A DNA stretch of 64,000 nt from assembly GCA_035532835.1 (NCBI GenBank), contig DATKQG010000087.1:1-64000 (forward strand), written 5' to 3'. Under the pieces are notes generated by a model. The model was not told where the DNA came from, searched no databases, and was given only the letters and a program-made list of their open reading frames with translations. The stretch comes from Candidatus Dormiibacterota bacterium. GTDB lineage: Bacteria > Vulcanimicrobiota > Vulcanimicrobiia > Vulcanimicrobiales > Vulcanimicrobiaceae. Position 1 is the first letter of the stretch. The number at the start of each line of letters is the position of its first letter. Positions 24,719 to 34,467 of this stretch are shown here, piece by piece. Both the position numbers and the translations under genes were made by a program.

Positions 24719-25474
24719 ATGGAGAAAGTCTTTGCGACGTGCGCCCAGGCCGTTGCCGACATCCCAAGCGGCGCGTCGCTTGCGGTCGGCGGCTTCGGGC
24801 TCAACGGCATTCCACACAACCTCATCGAGGCATTACTCGAGCAGGGCGCTACCGGTTTGGTGACCGTTTCGAATAACTGCGGCGTCGACGGTTGGGGCCT
24901 TGGCGTGCTGCTCGATCACAAGCGCGTTCGGCGCACGACGGGTTCGTACGTCGGCGAAAACAAAGAGTTCGAACGCCAGTACCTCAGCGGCGAACTGGAG
25001 GTCGAGCTGGTGCCGCAGGGCACGCTCGCCGAACGCCTGCGCGCCGGCGGCTGCGGCATTCCCGCGTTCTACACCCCGGCCGGGAACGGTACGATGATTG
25101 CCGACGGCGGCCTCCCGTGGAAGTACGCACCCGACGGTTCGATTGCCCTCGGTTCGCCCAAGAAAGAGACGCGTGCGTTCAACGGACACGATTACGTGTT
25201 GGAAGAGGGCATCGTCTGCGATTTCGCGTTAGTACGTGCGTCGGTCGCCGACACGTCCGGCAATCTCATCTTTCACAAGGCGACGCGAAACTTCAACCCG
25301 CTATGCGCAATGGCCGGGCGCATCACGATCGCCGAGGTGGAGGAGTTGGTCGAGCCCGGGCAGATCGATCCGGAGGACGTCCATCTCCCCGGCATCTTCG
25401 TGCAGCGGATCGTGAAAGTCGGCGCACAGGGCAAACGCATCGAGCGCACGACGACGCGCAAGCGGGAGGCATAA
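24719..25474 (+). CDS. 3-oxoacid CoA-transferase subunit A
   Basis: The 251-residue subunit of a class I CoA-transferase (ScoA/AtoD type) moving CoA between succinyl-CoA or acetyl-CoA and a 3-oxoacid. Recognisable are the N-terminal [18 protein letters not shown], the segment [13 protein letters not shown] and [18 protein letters not shown]. The partner subunit starts 4 nt after its stop, so an A-B heteromer is formed. The exact substrate (acetoacetate or another 3-oxoacid) cannot be read. The divergent neighbour is an acyl-CoA dehydrogenase, which suggests fatty acid, ketone or polyhydroxyalkanoate catabolism. Confidence 0.95.
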   Translation: MEKVFATCAQAVADIPSGASLAVGGFGLNGIPHNLIEALLEQGATGLVTVSNNCGVDGWGLGVLLDHKRVRRTTGSYVGENKEFERQYLSGELEVELVPQGTLAERLRAGGCGIPAFYTPAGNGTMIADGGLPWKYAPDGSIALGSPKKETRAFNGHDYVLEEGIVCDFALVRASVADTSGNLIFHKATRNFNPLCAMAGRITIAEVEELVEPGQIDPEDVHLPGIFVQRIVKVGAQGKRIERTTTRKREA

Positions 25475-25478
25475 CACC

Positions 25479-26147
25479 ATGGCATTAACGCGAACCCAGC
25501 TTGCAGCGCGCGTCGCGCAAGAACTGCGCGACGGCCAGTACGTCAATCTCGGCATCGGCCTGCCGACGCTGATTCCCAACTACGTTCCCAGCGGCGTCTC
25601 CGTCACGCTGCAGAGCGAGAACGGCATCCTCGGAATGGGCCCGTACCCGTACGAAGGCGAAGAAGATGCCGACCTCATCAACGCCGGCAAAGAGACCGTG
25701 ACGGTATTGCCCGGCGCGTCGTTCTTCGACTCCGCACTCTCCTTCGGCATGATTCGCGGCGGCCACATCGATGTAGCGGTCCTCGGCGCCATGCAAGTGA
25801 GCGAACGCGGCGATCTTGCGAACTGGATGATTCCCGGCAAGATGGTCAAAGGCATGGGCGGCGCGATGGATCTGGTACACGGCGCCAAACGCGTGATCGT
25901 GATGATGGAGCACGTCGCCAAAGGCAACGCGCATAAAATCGTGCGCGAATGCTCGCTGCCGCTCACCGGCCGCCGCGTCGTGCATCAGATCATTACCGAC
26001 ATGGCCGTAATCGACGTCACGCCCGACGGCCTGGTGCTGCGAGAGGTGGCCCCGGGCGTGAGCGTCGACGACGTGCGCGCAGCCACCGAACCGACGCTAC
26101 TACTCCCCGACGCGCCCAAAGAAATGCGAATCCCCGCAAACGTCTAG
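25479..26147 (+). CDS. 3-oxoacid CoA-transferase subunit B
   Basis: The 222-residue catalytic subunit paired with the gene just upstream. The active-site Glu47 that forms the CoA thioester lies in [11 protein letters not shown], and the family stretches [25 protein letters not shown] and [10 protein letters not shown] are present. Length is normal. The gene ends 7 nt before the structured palindromic element at 26155-26335, beyond which the convergent ABC exporter gene ends. Confidence 0.95.
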   Translation: MALTRTQLAARVAQELRDGQYVNLGIGLPTLIPNYVPSGVSVTLQSENGILGMGPYPYEGEEDADLINAGKETVTVLPGASFFDSALSFGMIRGGHIDVAVLGAMQVSERGDLANWMIPGKMVKGMGGAMDLVHGAKRVIVMMEHVAKGNAHKIVRECSLPLTGRRVVHQIITDMAVIDVTPDGLVLREVAPGVSVDDVRAATEPTLLLPDAPKEMRIPANV

Positions 26148-26154
26148 ATTCGCT

Positions 26155-26335
26155 ACGAGGTCGTTCCGCCGCCCGGGAACGGTGGTTGGGGAAGCTGCGA
26201 TTTTTTTGGCCCAAACAGGATGTTTGCTTCAAAGCTTCGCTTTGCCAAAAAAACGTAGCAGCGTTGGATTTTACAGGACGTAAAATCCAACAGCGGTTCC
26301 CCAACCACCGTTCCCGGGCGGCGGAACGACCTCGT
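26155..26335 (+). repeat. Structured palindromic element, copy 2 (possible ncRNA or MITE-like unit)
   Basis: A perfect 39-bp inverted repeat (26155-26193 with 26297-26335) closes a core of exactly 103 nt (26194-26296). The core aligns without gaps to the reverse complement of 9980-10082. Relative to copy 1 the stems change in paired fashion: one G-C to T-A in the bulged stem, three consecutive pairs in the first small hairpin (CAAACA-GGA-TGTTTG here), and one A-T to G-C in the second. Only two differences are not compensatory: one in a loop and one at a loop-closing pair. The outer arms share only the inner GGGGAA/TTCCCC and a few bases with copy 1. It sits 7 nt past the stop of the CoA-transferase subunit B gene and 12 nt before the convergent ABC exporter stop. 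Confidence 0.88.
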
Positions 26336-26347
26336 TCCCGAACCGCG

Positions 26348-28171
26348 TCAGGCCGTGGCCGCGTCGCGGAATTGGGTGCGGTAGAGCGCGGAATACGCGC
26401 CCCCGCGGGCTAAGAGTTCGGCGTGCGTGCCCTGTTCCACGACGGCGCCGTCCTCGATGACGAAGATGACGTCGGCTGCGACGATCGTCGAGAGCCGGTG
26501 CGCGATCACCATGCTGGTGCGCCCGCGCATCACCACGTCGAGCGCTGCCTGGATCGCGGCTTCGTTATGCGAATCGAGCGAGCTGGTCGCCTCGTCGAGG
26601 ATCAGGATGCCCGGATTCTTGAGCAACACGCGCGCGATCGCGAGACGCTGACGCTCGCCGCCGGAGAGTTTGTGACCGCGCTCGCCGACGATCGTTTTGT
26701 AGCCGTCGGGGAGCGAGGTGATGAACTCGTGGATGTTCGCGGAGGTCGCGGCTTCGACGAGTTCCGCATCGGTGGCATCCGGTTTTGCGTAGCGTAGATT
26801 GTGTTCGATCGTATCGTGAAAGAGATACGTCTCCTGCGAGACGATGCCGATGTCGCGGCGAAGCGATTCCAGGGTGAGGGTGCGCACGTCGTAACCGTCG
26901 ATGAGGACGTGCCCGGATTGCGGATCGTAGAAGCGCGGGACGAGCTGCGTGATCGTGGATTTGCCGGCACCCGAGGGGCCCACGAACGCGGCAACTTGGC
27001 CGGGTTGGATATGCAGCGAAATATGTTTGAGGATCTCGCGGTCGCTCGAATACGCGAAGGTTACGTCGTCGAAGCGTACGTCGCCGCGTAGCTGCGGCAA
27101 GACGACCGCGCTCGGCGGTTCGTACTGCTCGGTGGTCATGTCGAGATATTCGAAGATGCGCTCGAAGACGGCGAGCGCGCTGATGATCTGCACTTGGATG
27201 CCGACCAGCGCCGACGCGGGGCCGTAGAGGCGGCCCTGGATCCAGCCGATGAAGGCTACGATAACGCCGATCTGAGGCGTCCCGTATTGGAGCGAGAGCC
27301 AACCGCCGCCGAGCCAGACGAGCGCCGGGCCGACCACCACCATCGCGGCGATCGATGCGATGAACCATCGGCCGACCATGGCCAGATTGATCTCCAGTCG
27401 CATGAGTCGCGTACCGACATCGTAGAAGCGGGAGCGCTCGAACGCCTCGCGCGCGAACGATTTGATGAGGGTGATGCCCGAGATCGAGAGCGTTTCCTGG
27501 GTGATCGATTCGATCTCGTCGCGTGATTCGCGCGTTTTCTTGCGAATCTCGTACATCTTGCGGCCCACCGGGCCGAGCGGAATGATCATGAACGGTACGA
27601 CGATGATCGCGATCAGCGTAAGGCGCCAATCCCAGATCGCCATCCACACCAGCGTCGTGGCGATCATCGTGATATTGGTGACGATGGTCGTCAGCGTACC
27701 GGTGACGACGCCGTCCACGTTGTCGACGTCGTTCGAGACGCGATTCATGATCTCGCCGGTTTTGGTACTGGTAAAGAACGAGAGCGGCATCTTGTGCAGA
27801 TGCGCGACCAGGCTGGTGCGCAGATCGCGCATGATGCCTTCGCCCACGAGCGAGTTCAAATAGCCCTGCACGACGTTGATGCCCATCGCAACGAACGCGG
27901 CTCCAAGCATGATGGAAATGAACTGGAGCAGCTCGCTGAAGCTGCGATGGGGGAGGGCCGTGTCGATGATGCGCGAGGTCATGTAGCCCGGAATCAATCC
28001 AAGCAGCGACGTCGCGAGAATGCAGGCTAGGACGAACGAAAGCTCTTTGATATAGGGCGCGAAAAGCGCGCCGATGCGCCGCCATTCGACGCGTCGTGGA
28101 CCGGTCGGCTTTTCGTCGCGATAGGCCGCGTTGAAAAGCATCCCGTGCATGCCGGGGCCGCCACCGAGCAT
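26348..28171 (-). CDS. ABC exporter half-transporter (permease-ATPase fusion)
   Basis: A 607-residue MsbA/LmrA-type exporter. Six membrane helices lie in residues about 30-330 (for example LSFVLACILATSLLGLIPGY), followed by the nucleotide-binding domain: Walker A GPSGAGKST at 398-406, signature LSGGERQRLAIARVLL, Walker B GILILDEATSS and the switch His in IAHRLST. It works as a dimer; no second half-transporter is adjacent, so a homodimer is likely. The substrate could be lipid, peptide or drug. A glyoxalase-fold gene lies 3 nt upstream, and the dnaK operon precedes that on the same strand, so read-through is possible. Confidence 0.94.
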   Translation of the reverse strand: MLGGGPGMHGMLFNAAYRDEKPTGPRRVEWRRIGALFAPYIKELSFVLACILATSLLGLIPGYMTSRIIDTALPHRSFSELLQFISIMLGAAFVAMGINVVQGYLNSLVGEGIMRDLRTSLVAHLHKMPLSFFTSTKTGEIMNRVSNDVDNVDGVVTGTLTTIVTNITMIATTLVWMAIWDWRLTLIAIIVVPFMIIPLGPVGRKMYEIRKKTRESRDEIESITQETLSISGITLIKSFAREAFERSRFYDVGTRLMRLEINLAMVGRWFIASIAAMVVVGPALVWLGGGWLSLQYGTPQIGVIVAFIGWIQGRLYGPASALVGIQVQIISALAVFERIFEYLDMTTEQYEPPSAVVLPQLRGDVRFDDVTFAYSSDREILKHISLHIQPGQVAAFVGPSGAGKSTITQLVPRFYDPQSGHVLIDGYDVRTLTLESLRRDIGIVSQETYLFHDTIEHNLRYAKPDATDAELVEAATSANIHEFITSLPDGYKTIVGERGHKLSGGERQRLAIARVLLKNPGILILDEATSSLDSHNEAAIQAALDVVMRGRTSMVIAHRLSTIVAADVIFVIEDGAVVEQGTHAELLARGGAYSALYRTQFRDAATA

Positions 28172-28174
28172 CGG

Positions 28175-28543
28175 TTAGTGCGGCACCGTGATTTGATGGA
28201 GCATGACGCTATTGCCCTCGGGGTCGTTAGCCGTAGTGATTCTGCAAACCGGCGTGTCGTAGGGATCTTCGATCGTCATGCCTTGCGAGCGAAGCTCGGC
28301 GAGCGTTGCGTTGAGATCGTCAACTTCAAACGCGATGCCGGATGCGCTTCCGGGTTCGCGATGCATCCACTCGTGGTTCATCAGCGAGAAGTATCCGTCA
28401 CCGATCTTGGACTCGGCAAATTGGACGACGCCGCCCTCTTCCATCGACTGATGAAAGACGATGCCGAGGTGCTCGTGGTACCAATCGCGGAGTGCGGCGA
28501 CATCTTTAGCGGGATAGGCTACGAATGCGATTTCTTTGATCAT
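28175..28543 (-). CDS. VOC/glyoxalase-fold protein
   Basis: A 122-residue single-domain vicinal oxygen chelate protein: [28 protein letters not shown] is the typical first beta-alpha-beta unit, and the C-terminal half ends in [13 protein letters not shown]. It could be a small metalloenzyme or a binding protein; no substrate can be assigned. Its start overlaps the dnaJ stop (ATGA), so it is translated as part of the dnaK-grpE-dnaJ message, an unusual partner for chaperones. Confidence 0.85.
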   Translation of the reverse strand: MIKEIAFVAYPAKDVAALRDWYHEHLGIVFHQSMEEGGVVQFAESKIGDGYFSLMNHEWMHREPGSASGIAFEVDDLNATLAELRSQGMTIEDPYDTPVCRITTANDPEGNSVMLHQITVPH

Positions 28544-29574
28544 GATGCCGGCTTCTTTCCATTGCGCAAGGCGGAGAGCTCCTTGAAGAGTTTCTTCTCC
28601 TTGTCGCTGAGTTGCTGCGGTAACTGGCCGACCAGGCGGACGTATTGGTCGCCTGCGGTGCCGCCCTTGACCTTGGGCATACCCTTACCGGATAGGCGCA
28701 AGAGGCGATTGTTCTGCGTGCCTTCGGGGATCGTCATCGCGACCTGCCCCGTCATGGTCGGAACCTTGACTTCGCCGCCTAGAATCAAGTCGTAAACGCT
28801 GACCGGAAGATCGACGTAGAGATCGTCGCCTTTACGTTTGTAGGTCGGATCGTCGACGAGTTTTACGACCAGAAACAGATCGCCGTTGGGGCCGCCGGAG
28901 AGCCCGATGCCGCCCTGCCCGGCAAGCCGAATGCGTTGCCCATCGCCGATGCCTTTGGGAATCGAGACTTCAAACTTTTTCGTGAGCAACAACCGGCCGG
29001 TGCCGCTGCACTGCGTGCAGAGGCGTCCGTTCTCGGTTCCCGTTCCACGACAGCGCGGGCAGATATCTTCGACTTGCAGCGAGACGGCTTTCTTGCCGCC
29101 GTCGTAAACGTCGCGTAAGCCCAGCTCGATCGTCGTTTCGAGATCTTGACCGCGCTGCGCGAATCCCGCTTGTTGGGCGCCCGCACCGCGGCGGCCGATA
29201 CCCGAAAAGAACATGTCGAAAAAATCCGAAAATCCGGTCGGGCCGGCCCCTGCGCCGCCGCCCGCTCCGCCGAAGTTCGAGAAATCGAAATCCTGTTCGT
29301 TATAGCGCGTGCGGTATTGGCGTTGTTGTTCGGCCTGTTGCGCGGCTTGCTGCCAATTCGAACCGAGCACGTCGTATTTACGGCGCTTCTCGGGATCGCC
29401 TAAAACCTCGTAGGCCTCGGAGAGCTCTTTGAACTTCTCCTCGGCTTCCTTGGGTTTATCGGGGTTCGCGTCGGGATGCCATTTGCGGGCGAGCTTACGG
29501 TATGCGGACTTGATGTCTTTTTCAGCCGCACCCTTTGGGACGCCTAAGACGGCATAGTAGTCTTTGTAATTCAT
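28540..29574 (-). CDS. dnaJ: Chaperone DnaJ with reduced zinc finger
   Basis: Hsp40 co-chaperone that stimulates DnaK. The J domain occupies 1-70 with HPD at 33-35, then a Gly/Phe-rich region to about 150 ([19 protein letters not shown]). Only two of the usual four CxxCxGxG repeats are present (Cys172, 175, 186, 189), giving one zinc site instead of two. The C-terminal peptide-binding domains follow, and the 344-aa length is short for canonical DnaJ (about 375). The gene overlaps grpE upstream and the VOC gene downstream by 4 bases each. Start [12 protein letters not shown] is the family start. Confidence 0.94.
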   Translation of the reverse strand: MNYKDYYAVLGVPKGAAEKDIKSAYRKLARKWHPDANPDKPKEAEEKFKELSEAYEVLGDPEKRRKYDVLGSNWQQAAQQAEQQRQYRTRYNEQDFDFSNFGGAGGGAGAGPTGFSDFFDMFFSGIGRRGAGAQQAGFAQRGQDLETTIELGLRDVYDGGKKAVSLQVEDICPRCRGTGTENGRLCTQCSGTGRLLLTKKFEVSIPKGIGDGQRIRLAGQGGIGLSGGPNGDLFLVVKLVDDPTYKRKGDDLYVDLPVSVYDLILGGEVKVPTMTGQVAMTIPEGTQNNRLLRLSGKGMPKVKGGTAGDQYVRLVGQLPQQLSDKEKKLFKELSALRNGKKPAS

Positions 29575-30092
29575 CCGGCCGACGTAGCGACGATCACTTT
29601 TGCGGGGCGCAGCAACTCCTCGCCGATCGTGTAGCCCTTCTCCGCAACTTCGACGACCGTGTCGTCAGGGATACCGTCGGCCTGCGTCGTGCCGATCGCT
29701 TCGGCGACGCGCGGGTCGAAGGGCTTGCCCTTGACGTCGATCATCTTGACGCCTTCGGCGGCGAGAATCGATTCGAATCCCCTAAGCGTTTGCTCGATGC
29801 CGCCGCGGAGCTTGTCGCCGCCGCTGTTGTCGAATTGCAGCGCTCGTTCGAGATTGTCGAGAACCGGAAGAAAACGCTCGAGCAACGAGCGGCGATGCGA
29901 CGTGACGATCGATTCGATGTCGCGCTGCATGCGTTTTTTATAGTTCTCGAAGTCGGCCATCGCCATGAGGAACTTATTGTAGTTATCTTCGGCCTTCGCG
30001 GTAGCAACCTGCAGTTGCTCGCGAACATCGCCGGCGTCGTCGAGAACGGCCTCGCCGGCTTCGGTGCTTAGCACCGATTCGTTATCAAACAT
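29571..30092 (-). CDS. grpE: Nucleotide exchange factor GrpE
   Basis: A 173-residue DnaK exchange factor. An N-terminal long coiled coil ([33 protein letters not shown]) leads to a C-terminal beta domain ending in [21 protein letters not shown], the classical GrpE signature. The start is placed at the ATG giving [14 protein letters not shown]; the preceding codons are non-family and cover an intergenic hairpin. It overlaps dnaJ by 4 bases. Confidence 0.93.
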   Translation of the reverse strand: MFDNESVLSTEAGEAVLDDAGDVREQLQVATAKAEDNYNKFLMAMADFENYKKRMQRDIESIVTSHRRSLLERFLPVLDNLERALQFDNSGGDKLRGGIEQTLRGFESILAAEGVKMIDVKGKPFDPRVAEAIGTTQADGIPDDTVVEVAEKGYTIGEELLRPAKVIVATSAG

Positions 30093-30128
30093 GTAGTACT
30101 CGCTAGAGAAGAGTGAAGGCACCTGCGA

Positions 30129-30159
30129 GTTGGGTCGGCCTTGGGAAGGCCGGCCCAAC
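30129..30159. repeat. Hairpin between dnaK and grpE
   Basis: Arms of 13 bp (GTTGGGTCGGCCT and AGGCCGGCCCAAC, one G-T pair) enclose a 5-nt loop in the 80-nt dnaK-grpE gap. There is no T-tract, so it is more likely an mRNA-processing or stabilising hairpin that sets dnaK above grpE than a terminator. Confidence 0.55.
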
Positions 30160-30172
30160 ACGATCGAGGCTG

Positions 30173-32185
<2,013 letters not shown>

Positions 32186-32218
32186 TTACGGTGATGGCCG
32201 CACGAGTGTTACCGACCC

Positions 32219-32248
32219 ATCATACAAGATTGGGCCGAAAAATGTTCC
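32219..32248 (-). promoter_or_regulatory. Candidate promoter for the dnaK operon
   Basis: On the minus strand a good -10 hexamer TATGAT (32219-32224) is preceded after 18 nt by GGAACA (32243-32248). The upstream box is a poor sigma-70 -35 but looks like the GGAAC of ECF/sigma-E-type promoters. The 5' leader would be about 190 nt. This is a pattern match only. Confidence 0.3.
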
Positions 32249-32255
32249 ATGTAAA

Positions 32256-32272
32256 TCCGACAGTTTGTCGGA
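32256..32272. promoter_or_regulatory. Palindromic operator candidate upstream of dnaK
   Basis: The perfect palindrome TCCGACA-GTT-TGTCGGA lies 8 nt upstream of the candidate -35 box for dnaK. A further TCCGACA half-site follows at about 32294-32301. It may bind a repressor or activator. The remainder of 32030-32425 has no gene that I can support. Confidence 0.4.
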
Positions 32273-32365
32273 GATGCAGCCAGCCGGACCTCGGTCCGAC
32301 ATGGTTTACAACACCTATGACCCGGTCATGCCGCCCGGGGTTGCAGGGCTAACCTTTTTTGTGAG

Positions 32366-32402
32366 GCAAAAAAAGAAGCACCCGGGCCGGAGCCGCGGGT
32401 GC
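32366..32402 (-). terminator. Rho-independent terminator of htrA
   Basis: On the minus strand a G/C-rich hairpin with GCACCCG/CGGGTGC arms is followed by TTCTTTTTTT. It begins 24 nt after the stop codon of the HtrA gene. Confidence 0.82.
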
Positions 32403-32425
32403 CTTGGGTGACGGAGCGGGGGTGC

Positions 32426-33673
32426 TTATGGTTGCCCGGGCGGCCCCTGCTGCTGCTGTCCGGGAACCTGGCCGACGGGGATAGCCGCCGGGCGCTCCTC
32501 GAGCTTAACCGCGACGAATTTATCGAGCCCTTGCGACCATACGTCCAAGCGGATGATCTGCCCGGGTTTCTTGGTGCCGATGTAGTCGTGCAGCGCCTTG
32601 AAGTCGTTGAAGTTTTTGCCGTCGGCCTTGAGGATGACATCGCCCGGCTGGAGCCCGGCCTTGCCGGCCGGAGAGTTCGGTACGACCTGGTAGACGGCGA
32701 CACCGCCGGAACCGTTATAACCGATCTGATTGCGTAGGCCGGGGGTGAGGTTGGTCATGACGATACCCATGAACCCGATGTCGGTGCCCTGATGGACGCC
32801 GGGGTCCTTGATGAGTTCGGCGACGACCTTCTTCACGGTGTTCGAGGGGATCGCGAAGCCGATGCCCTGCGCGTAGGCTGATTTCACCGTCGACTGGTTG
32901 ATGCCGATCACCTGGCCGTTGATATCGATCAGCGGGCCGCCGGAATTGCCCGGATTGATCGGGGCCGAGGTCTGCAGCATGCCTTTGAAATCGATCACGC
33001 CTCCGCTCTCGGTCGGGATCGGCTCGTCGCGATTGAAGGCCGAGACCACGCCGACAGTGACGGTCTGCTGGAGTTCGAGCGGCTCGCCGATCGCGATCGC
33101 CCACTGGCCCTGTTCGAGCTTATCCGAATCCGCCAGTTGTAGAGGCGGGGGGAGTTTGACGTTGCTGTTCGGGCGGATGATGGCGATGTCGGCGCCGATG
33201 TTGGCCGCGATGACGTGAGCCGGCACCTTCTGCCCGTCGGCGAAGACCACGGTCAGCTTCGAGACCGCTCCGCCGTTGGGCGGTTCGACGACGTGGGCGT
33301 TGGTGACGATGTCGCCGTTGGTGTCGTACACGAAGCCCGAGCCTGAGGCGCGACCCTTATAGGGCTGCACCATGCCCGGCCCTTGCGATCCGCCGAAGAA
33401 TTGCTGGAAGAACGGATCGACGGGGACGACCGTCTGCCCGTTCACCTCTTCCTGGATCGCCACGACCGATGCTTTGGTGCGCTTGACGGCGCTGACGATG
33501 CGGTCTTGATCGCTCACGCCGTTCAGCGGAGCGGCAGCCATAGCGGGCGGCGTGTGCATGGGGCCGGCCGCATTTGAAAAGTGTGTGCTCGCGTAGAGCA
33601 TCATAAGGAAACTGCCGATGACGGCGCCCACCAGGCCGACGATGACCGTGGGCATAACGCGATTCTTCACCAT
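32426..33673 (-). CDS. HtrA/DegQ-type periplasmic serine protease
   Basis: A 415-residue envelope protease with an uncleaved-looking N-terminal membrane segment (VIVGLVGAVIGSFLMMLYAS). The trypsin-like domain has an intact triad: His127 (TNAHVV), Asp162 (ADIAIIR) and Ser244 (NPGNSGGPL). One PDZ domain follows (GVAVYQVVPNSPAGKAGLQP), and the tail is Gln/Pro/Gly-rich. It degrades or refolds damaged envelope proteins. A single PDZ and a membrane anchor fit the DegS-like or cyanobacterial HhoA-like layout more than DegP. It lies between the dnaK operon and the efflux operon, with its own terminator. Confidence 0.94.
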   Translation of the reverse strand: MVKNRVMPTVIVGLVGAVIGSFLMMLYASTHFSNAAGPMHTPPAMAAAPLNGVSDQDRIVSAVKRTKASVVAIQEEVNGQTVVPVDPFFQQFFGGSQGPGMVQPYKGRASGSGFVYDTNGDIVTNAHVVEPPNGGAVSKLTVVFADGQKVPAHVIAANIGADIAIIRPNSNVKLPPPLQLADSDKLEQGQWAIAIGEPLELQQTVTVGVVSAFNRDEPIPTESGGVIDFKGMLQTSAPINPGNSGGPLIDINGQVIGINQSTVKSAYAQGIGFAIPSNTVKKVVAELIKDPGVHQGTDIGFMGIVMTNLTPGLRNQIGYNGSGGVAVYQVVPNSPAGKAGLQPGDVILKADGKNFNDFKALHDYIGTKKPGQIIRLDVWSQGLDKFVAVKLEERPAAIPVGQVPGQQQQGPPGQP

Positions 33674-33771
33674 TCTCCAACTTTTACAAATCGAGTAACT
33701 ATGTCGTTTACTACCCTACGAACGAAAAAAAGTCGCAAAACGTCCCCTCGCTCGGGTAGGAAGGCGGCCCA

Positions 33772-34467
33772 CTAGGCGCCTGGCGGCCCGTCCGAAACGA
33801 TCAGCCCGTCTCGTAGACGGATAATCCGCTTGGCATTACGGGCAACCTCTTCGTCGTGGGTGACCATGATGATCGTACGCCCGTTTTCATAGAGTTTGTT
33901 GAACAAGGCCAGAATATCGTCGCTGGTCTTGGTATCCAAATTCCCGGTCGGCTCGTCGGCCAGGAGCACTGCCGGGTCGTTAATCAGGGCTCGGGCGATC
34001 GCGACGCGCTGCTGCTGGCCACCCGAGAGTTCGTTCGGCTTGTGCTTGGCCCGGTCGGCCAGGCCGACTTGTTCGAGCACCGCCAAGGCGGCGTCGTTGC
34101 GCTTACGCTGGGAGACCCCGGCGTAAAAGAGGGGCAACGCGACGTTTTTGATCGCGTCGGTCCGCGCAAGTAAATTGAAGCCTTGGAAGACGAATCCGAG
34201 TTTTTTGAGCCGGATCTCGGCCAGCTCGTTATCGTTGAGGCTCGAGACGTCGACGCCGTCGAGAATGTAGGTACCGCTGGTCGCCCGATCGAGGCAACCG
34301 ATCAGGTTCATCAGCGTCGACTTTCCGGAGCCGGACGGCCCCATGATCGCGACGTACTCGCCGTGCGCGATCGTCGCGTTGATGCCGTGCAGTACCGGGA
34401 CTTCCAGCGCGCCGTTTTTATAGGTTTTTTTGATGTCGCGCAACTCGATCGCGCTCTGATTATTCAT
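33772..34467 (-). CDS. MacB-type ABC transporter ATPase
   Basis: A 231-residue ATPase of the LolD/MacB group: Walker A GPSGSGKS at 43-50, [18 protein letters not shown], signature [15 protein letters not shown], and Walker [13 protein letters not shown]. The start is the ATG giving [16 protein letters not shown]; it overlaps the upstream permease stop by 8 bases. It drives the two FtsX-fold permeases encoded just upstream. It is the last gene of the minus-strand efflux operon. Mechanotransmission-type systems export lipoproteins, peptides or antibiotics; the cargo is unknown. Confidence 0.93.
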   Translation of the reverse strand: MNNQSAIELRDIKKTYKNGALEVPVLHGINATIAHGEYVAIMGPSGSGKSTLMNLIGCLDRATSGTYILDGVDVSSLNDNELAEIRLKKLGFVFQGFNLLARTDAIKNVALPLFYAGVSQRKRNDAALAVLEQVGLADRAKHKPNELSGGQQQRVAIARALINDPAVLLADEPTGNLDTKTSDDILALFNKLYENGRTIIMVTHDEEVARNAKRIIRLRDGLIVSDGPPGA

